A stretch of 8,041 bases of DNA. Origin: Pseudomonadota bacterium. GTDB taxonomy: Bacteria > Pseudomonadota > Alphaproteobacteria > Sphingomonadales > Sphingomonadaceae. Location: contig JAKOWQ010000355.1 in the NCBI GenBank assembly GCA_029781465.1, forward strand, positions 1 to 8,041, written 5' to 3'. A program made the position numbers and the translations under genes. The notes below the pieces were generated by a model that worked only from the letters and a program-made list of their open reading frames with translations, was not told where the DNA came from and did not search any database. This document shows, piece after piece, positions 6,021 to 8,041 of the stretch. How positions within the stretch are numbered: position 1 is the first letter of the stretch; every line of letters begins with the position of its first letter.

Positions 6021-7166
6021 ATGAATGCCGCGCTGCCCTGTTCGGAAGATTCCGCCCGCCTGTTCGGCCTTGCCGGTCCTGCAGCGGCCAGGCGGATCGT
6101 GGTTGCGATGTCGGGCGGGGTCGATAGCTCGGTGGTGGCAGCGCTGGCCGCGCGTAGCGGCGCCGAGGTTATCGGGATGACGCTCCAGCTCTATGATCAG
6201 GGCGCGGCGGCCAAGCGCAAGGGCGCGTGCTGTGCCGGCGACGACATCCGCGATGCCCGCGCCGTCGCCGACCGGCTGGGCATAGCCCACCACGTGATCG
6301 ACCATGAAAGCGCCTTTCGCGAGGAGGTGGTTGAACGCTTTGCCGAAGATTACCTTTCGGGGCGCACACCAATCCCGTGCATTCGCTGCAACATGGGGCC
6401 GAAGTTCACCGACCTGCTCAGCATGGCGCGCGAACTGGGTGCCGATTGCCTGGCCACCGGCCATTATGTGCGGCGGGTCGAGACCGCGCAGGGGCCTCAG
6501 CTCCACCGCGCGTTCGATCCGGCGCGCGACCAGTCCTATTTCCTCTACGCGACCAGCGAGGCCCAGCTCGATTTCCTGCGCTTTCCGCTTGGCGGGCTGC
6601 CCAAGAACGAAGTGCGCGCCCTGGCCGAAGCGGCGGGGCTTAGAAATGCGGCCAAGCCCGACAGCCAGGATATCTGCTTCGTTCCCGATGGCGACTATGC
6701 CCGGGTCGTTGAAGCACTGCGCCCCGAGGCGGGCGAGGGCGGCGAGATCGTCCACGCCGAAAGCGGCGCGGTGCTGGGCCGTCACAAGGGGATCGTGCAC
6801 TTCACCGTCGGCCAGCGCCGCGGGCTGGAAATCGGCGGGCAGGCCGAGCCGCTCTATGTCACCGGGATCGATCCGGCAAACCGCCGCGTCCTTGCCGGTC
6901 CCCGCCGTCTCCTGGCCGTGGGCGCCGCCCATCTGATCGAAACCAACCGGATCGGTCCGTTGCCCGATAGGCCGCTGATGGCAAAGGTGCGCTCGTTGGC
7001 AAAACCGGTGCCGGTCAGGCTCGATGGGCCGCTCGGCGATGGCGCGGCGACGACGATCCGCTTTGACCAGCCGGAATATGGCGTCGCGCCGGGTCAGGCG
7101 GCGGTGCTCTATGCCGGGGATCGCGTGATCGGCGGGGGTTGGATCGAGGTGACCGAGTCGGCCTGA
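6021..7166 (+). CDS. mnmA: tRNA-specific 2-thiouridylase MnmA
   Basis: This cytoplasmic enzyme adenylates the C2 position of uridine 34 in the tRNAs for Lys, Glu and Gln and replaces the oxygen with sulfur, giving the s2U part of modified wobble uridines. It has 381 residues, normal for the family. The PP-loop ATP-pyrophosphatase motif is AMSGGVDSSVV (29-39), followed by the alphaproteobacterial-style RKGACCAGDDIRDAR (66-80). The nucleophilic Cys is expected at C123 in PCIRCN (119-124) and the second catalytic Cys at C219 in DSQDICFVPDG (214-224). TGHYVRR (146-152) and DQSYFLY (170-176) are further conserved blocks. The central domain includes HFTVGQRRGL (260-269), and the C-terminal beta-barrel runs to the end. 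The ATG at 6021 has only a distant AGGG (16 nt away), so ribosome binding looks weak; no better in-frame start is visible before the PP loop. It is transcribed alone, divergent from the sciP unit. Confidence 0.97.
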   Translation: MNAALPCSEDSARLFGLAGPAAARRIVVAMSGGVDSSVVAALAARSGAEVIGMTLQLYDQGAAAKRKGACCAGDDIRDARAVADRLGIAHHVIDHESAFREEVVERFAEDYLSGRTPIPCIRCNMGPKFTDLLSMARELGADCLATGHYVRRVETAQGPQLHRAFDPARDQSYFLYATSEAQLDFLRFPLGGLPKNEVRALAEAAGLRNAAKPDSQDICFVPDGDYARVVEALRPEAGEGGEIVHAESGAVLGRHKGIVHFTVGQRRGLEIGGQAEPLYVTGIDPANRRVLAGPRRLLAVGAAHLIETNRIGPLPDRPLMAKVRSLAKPVPVRLDGPLGDGAATTIRFDQPEYGVAPGQAAVLYAGDRVIGGGWIEVTESA

Positions 7167-7192
7167 TCAGGCGCAGGGCTGCGCGATCAGGC
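7161..7192. terminator. Hairpin across the convergent mnmA/manA stop codons
   Basis: GCCTGATC (7161-7168) pairs with GATCAGGC (7185-7192), and inside it GCGCAG (7171-7176) pairs with CTGCGC (7179-7184); a 2-nt AG bulge separates the two stems. The structure covers both stop codons. Neither side carries a clear T-tract, so it may act as a bidirectional 3' end or RNA stabiliser rather than a classical intrinsic terminator. Confidence 0.5.
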
Positions 7193-7970
7193 AGCGGCCC
7201 TCCACGACAAGGTCATCAAGCGAGGCGGCCAGGGCGCACTGGCCCGGCTTCACCGCCGAACAGCCGACTTCCGCCTCACCATCGAGCGGAAGCACGAGCA
7301 CCGCGCCCCGGTATCGCGCCCGCACCCCGGCATCGGGCGCGCCGTCGATCCGGTCGACCCGGAAATTGGGGCCATCGACCAGCGTCTGGCCGCCGCTGGC
7401 CGCCACCCTGCAATGCAGCGCATCGGGATAGCGCTCGCCCCGCGCCACCGCCACGCCGGCATCGAGGTGCAGCGCGCGCGGACGGCCATAGTCGTAGAGC
7501 CGATAGGTAATATCGCTGTTTTGCTGGATCTCGATCAGCCCGATCCCGGCCCCGATCGCGTGGACCGTGCCGGGCGGAATGCGGAAGAAATCGCCCGCCG
7601 TAACCGGGTGCCATTCGAGCAGATCCTCGATCGAGCCATCGAGCGCGGCCGCGCGCATCGCCGCGGGATCGACCGGGTGGCGAAAGCCGATCCCCAGCCG
7701 CGCGCCGGGCTGGGCCTCGATCACCAGCCAGCATTCCTCCTTGCCGCGCAGACCCGATCCGGCGGCGCGGACCTGCGCGTCATCGGGGTGGACCTGCACC
7801 GACAGCGCCTGCGAGGTGAAGATATATTTGACCAGCAGCGCATCCAGCTGCGCCGGAGTCTCGAACCAGATCTCTCCGATCCGTTGCCCGGCAGGCGCAG
7901 CAAACGGCGCGGGCAGGCGATCCCGGCCCCACGGGCGCTCAAGCATGTGGGGGGCGAGGCACCGGTTCAC
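7167..7970 (-). CDS. manA: Class I mannose-6-phosphate isomerase (short form)
   Basis: This zinc-dependent cupin enzyme interconverts fructose-6-phosphate and mannose-6-phosphate, supplying mannose units for polysaccharides and glycoconjugates. At 267 residues it belongs to the short bacterial form, without the extra helical domain of the roughly 390-residue E. coli enzyme. RPWGRDRLP (12-20) and GEIWFE (32-37) are family blocks. Expected zinc ligands are Q59 and H61 in SVQVHPDD (57-64), E78 or E79 in GKEECW (76-81), and H137 in PPGTVHAIG (132-140). The active-site Arg is expected at R157 in SDITYRLYDYGR (152-163). The C-terminal cupin half (about 180-267) is less conserved. The GTG start at 7970 overlaps the upstream stop (GTGA); an internal ATG (7946, residue 9) is possible but has no Shine-Dalgarno sequence. 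The upstream coupled gene may make GDP-mannose from this pathway. Confidence 0.9.
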   Translation of the reverse strand: MNRCLAPHMLERPWGRDRLPAPFAAPAGQRIGEIWFETPAQLDALLVKYIFTSQALSVQVHPDDAQVRAAGSGLRGKEECWLVIEAQPGARLGIGFRHPVDPAAMRAAALDGSIEDLLEWHPVTAGDFFRIPPGTVHAIGAGIGLIEIQQNSDITYRLYDYGRPRALHLDAGVAVARGERYPDALHCRVAASGGQTLVDGPNFRVDRIDGAPDAGVRARYRGAVLVLPLDGEAEVGCSAVKPGQCALAASLDDLVVEGRCLIAQPCA

Positions 7971-8041
7971 TGCTCGGCCGCGCCCCGCAGCTTGCCGACC
8001 AGTTGCGCCCCGGCGCGGGACGTGACCAGCACTTCGTTGCC
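7967..8041 (-). CDS. C-terminal end of an upstream gene, possibly mannose-1-phosphate guanylyltransferase
   Basis: Only the last 24 codons and the TGA (7969-7967) are present; the gene continues beyond the right edge. The tail contains NEVLVTSRAGAQLVGKL. This lines up by eye with the end of the nucleotidyltransferase domain of mannose-1-phosphate guanylyltransferases, where a short strand (D-A-V-L-V) is followed by a helix with Q-x-V-K. The 4-bp overlap with manA (GTGA, 7967-7970) makes a shared mannose pathway plausible. With so few residues, the product assignment is an inference; that a coding frame ends here is well supported by the overlap and the GC-rich third positions. Confidence 0.4.
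   Translation of the reverse strand, partial: GNEVLVTSRAGAQLVGKLRGAAEQ

Noticed and set aside
5152..6024. Open frame of 290 codons on the plus strand up to mnmA
   Set aside because: It is antisense to sciP and the small gene, crosses the divergent promoter region, and has no recognisable motif.
5946..6932. Long open frame (328 codons) on the minus strand opposite mnmA
   Set aside because: It lies fully antisense to a well-supported mnmA and has no recognisable domain. Long antisense open frames are common in GC-rich genes.

Overview
This window is GC-rich, almost fully coding chromosomal DNA. It most likely comes from an alphaproteobacterium of the sphingomonad group (Sphingomonadales, for example Novosphingobium, Sphingomonas or Erythrobacter relatives). 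The evidence is a SciP/DUF1153 cell-cycle regulator, which is confined to Alphaproteobacteria, an MnmA of the alphaproteobacterial type, and the style of the RND efflux proteins. The genus is an inference. I see no rRNA, tRNA, CRISPR array, insertion sequence, integrase or phage gene, so this looks like core-genome DNA rather than an accessory island.

Layout. (1) Positions 1-4980, minus strand, form one operon read right to left. It holds a periplasmic adaptor (MFP) gene (4980-3769), an RND efflux permease gene (3745-245), and the start of a DUF445 membrane-protein gene (248 to the left edge), whose GTG start overlaps the permease stop. A candidate promoter lies at 5037-5064. No outer-membrane channel gene is visible. 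(2) Positions 5065-5280 are a gap without a recognised gene, ending in a strong intrinsic-terminator hairpin (5225-5262). (3) Positions 5281-5909, minus strand, are a two-gene unit: a small unrecognised protein coupled by an ATGA overlap to sciP. (4) Positions 5910-6020 are a divergent control region with a perfect 21-bp inverted repeat and a TTGACA hexamer. (5) Positions 6021-7166, plus strand, are mnmA, a tRNA 2-thiouridylase gene. (6) Positions 7167-8041, minus strand, are a short class I mannose-6-phosphate isomerase (manA), coupled by a GTGA overlap to the tail of an upstream gene that may be a mannose-1-phosphate guanylyltransferase. mnmA and manA converge with no base between their stop codons, and a strong hairpin spans the junction.

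How the genes work together. The MFP and RND proteins should form the inner-membrane and periplasmic parts of a proton-driven tripartite efflux pump. SciP is expected to restrain CtrA-dependent transcription in the cell cycle. MnmA makes the 2-thio modification of the wobble uridine of certain tRNAs. ManA would feed mannose-6-phosphate and, with a guanylyltransferase, GDP-mannose into polysaccharide synthesis.

Most of the window is ordinary. The most unusual features are the RND permease, which carries about 120 extra residues with additional membrane-spanning sequence between TM6 and TM7, the operator-like palindrome between the sciP unit and mnmA, and the hairpin across the mnmA/manA stops. 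I did not find clear evidence of an undescribed multi-gene system.
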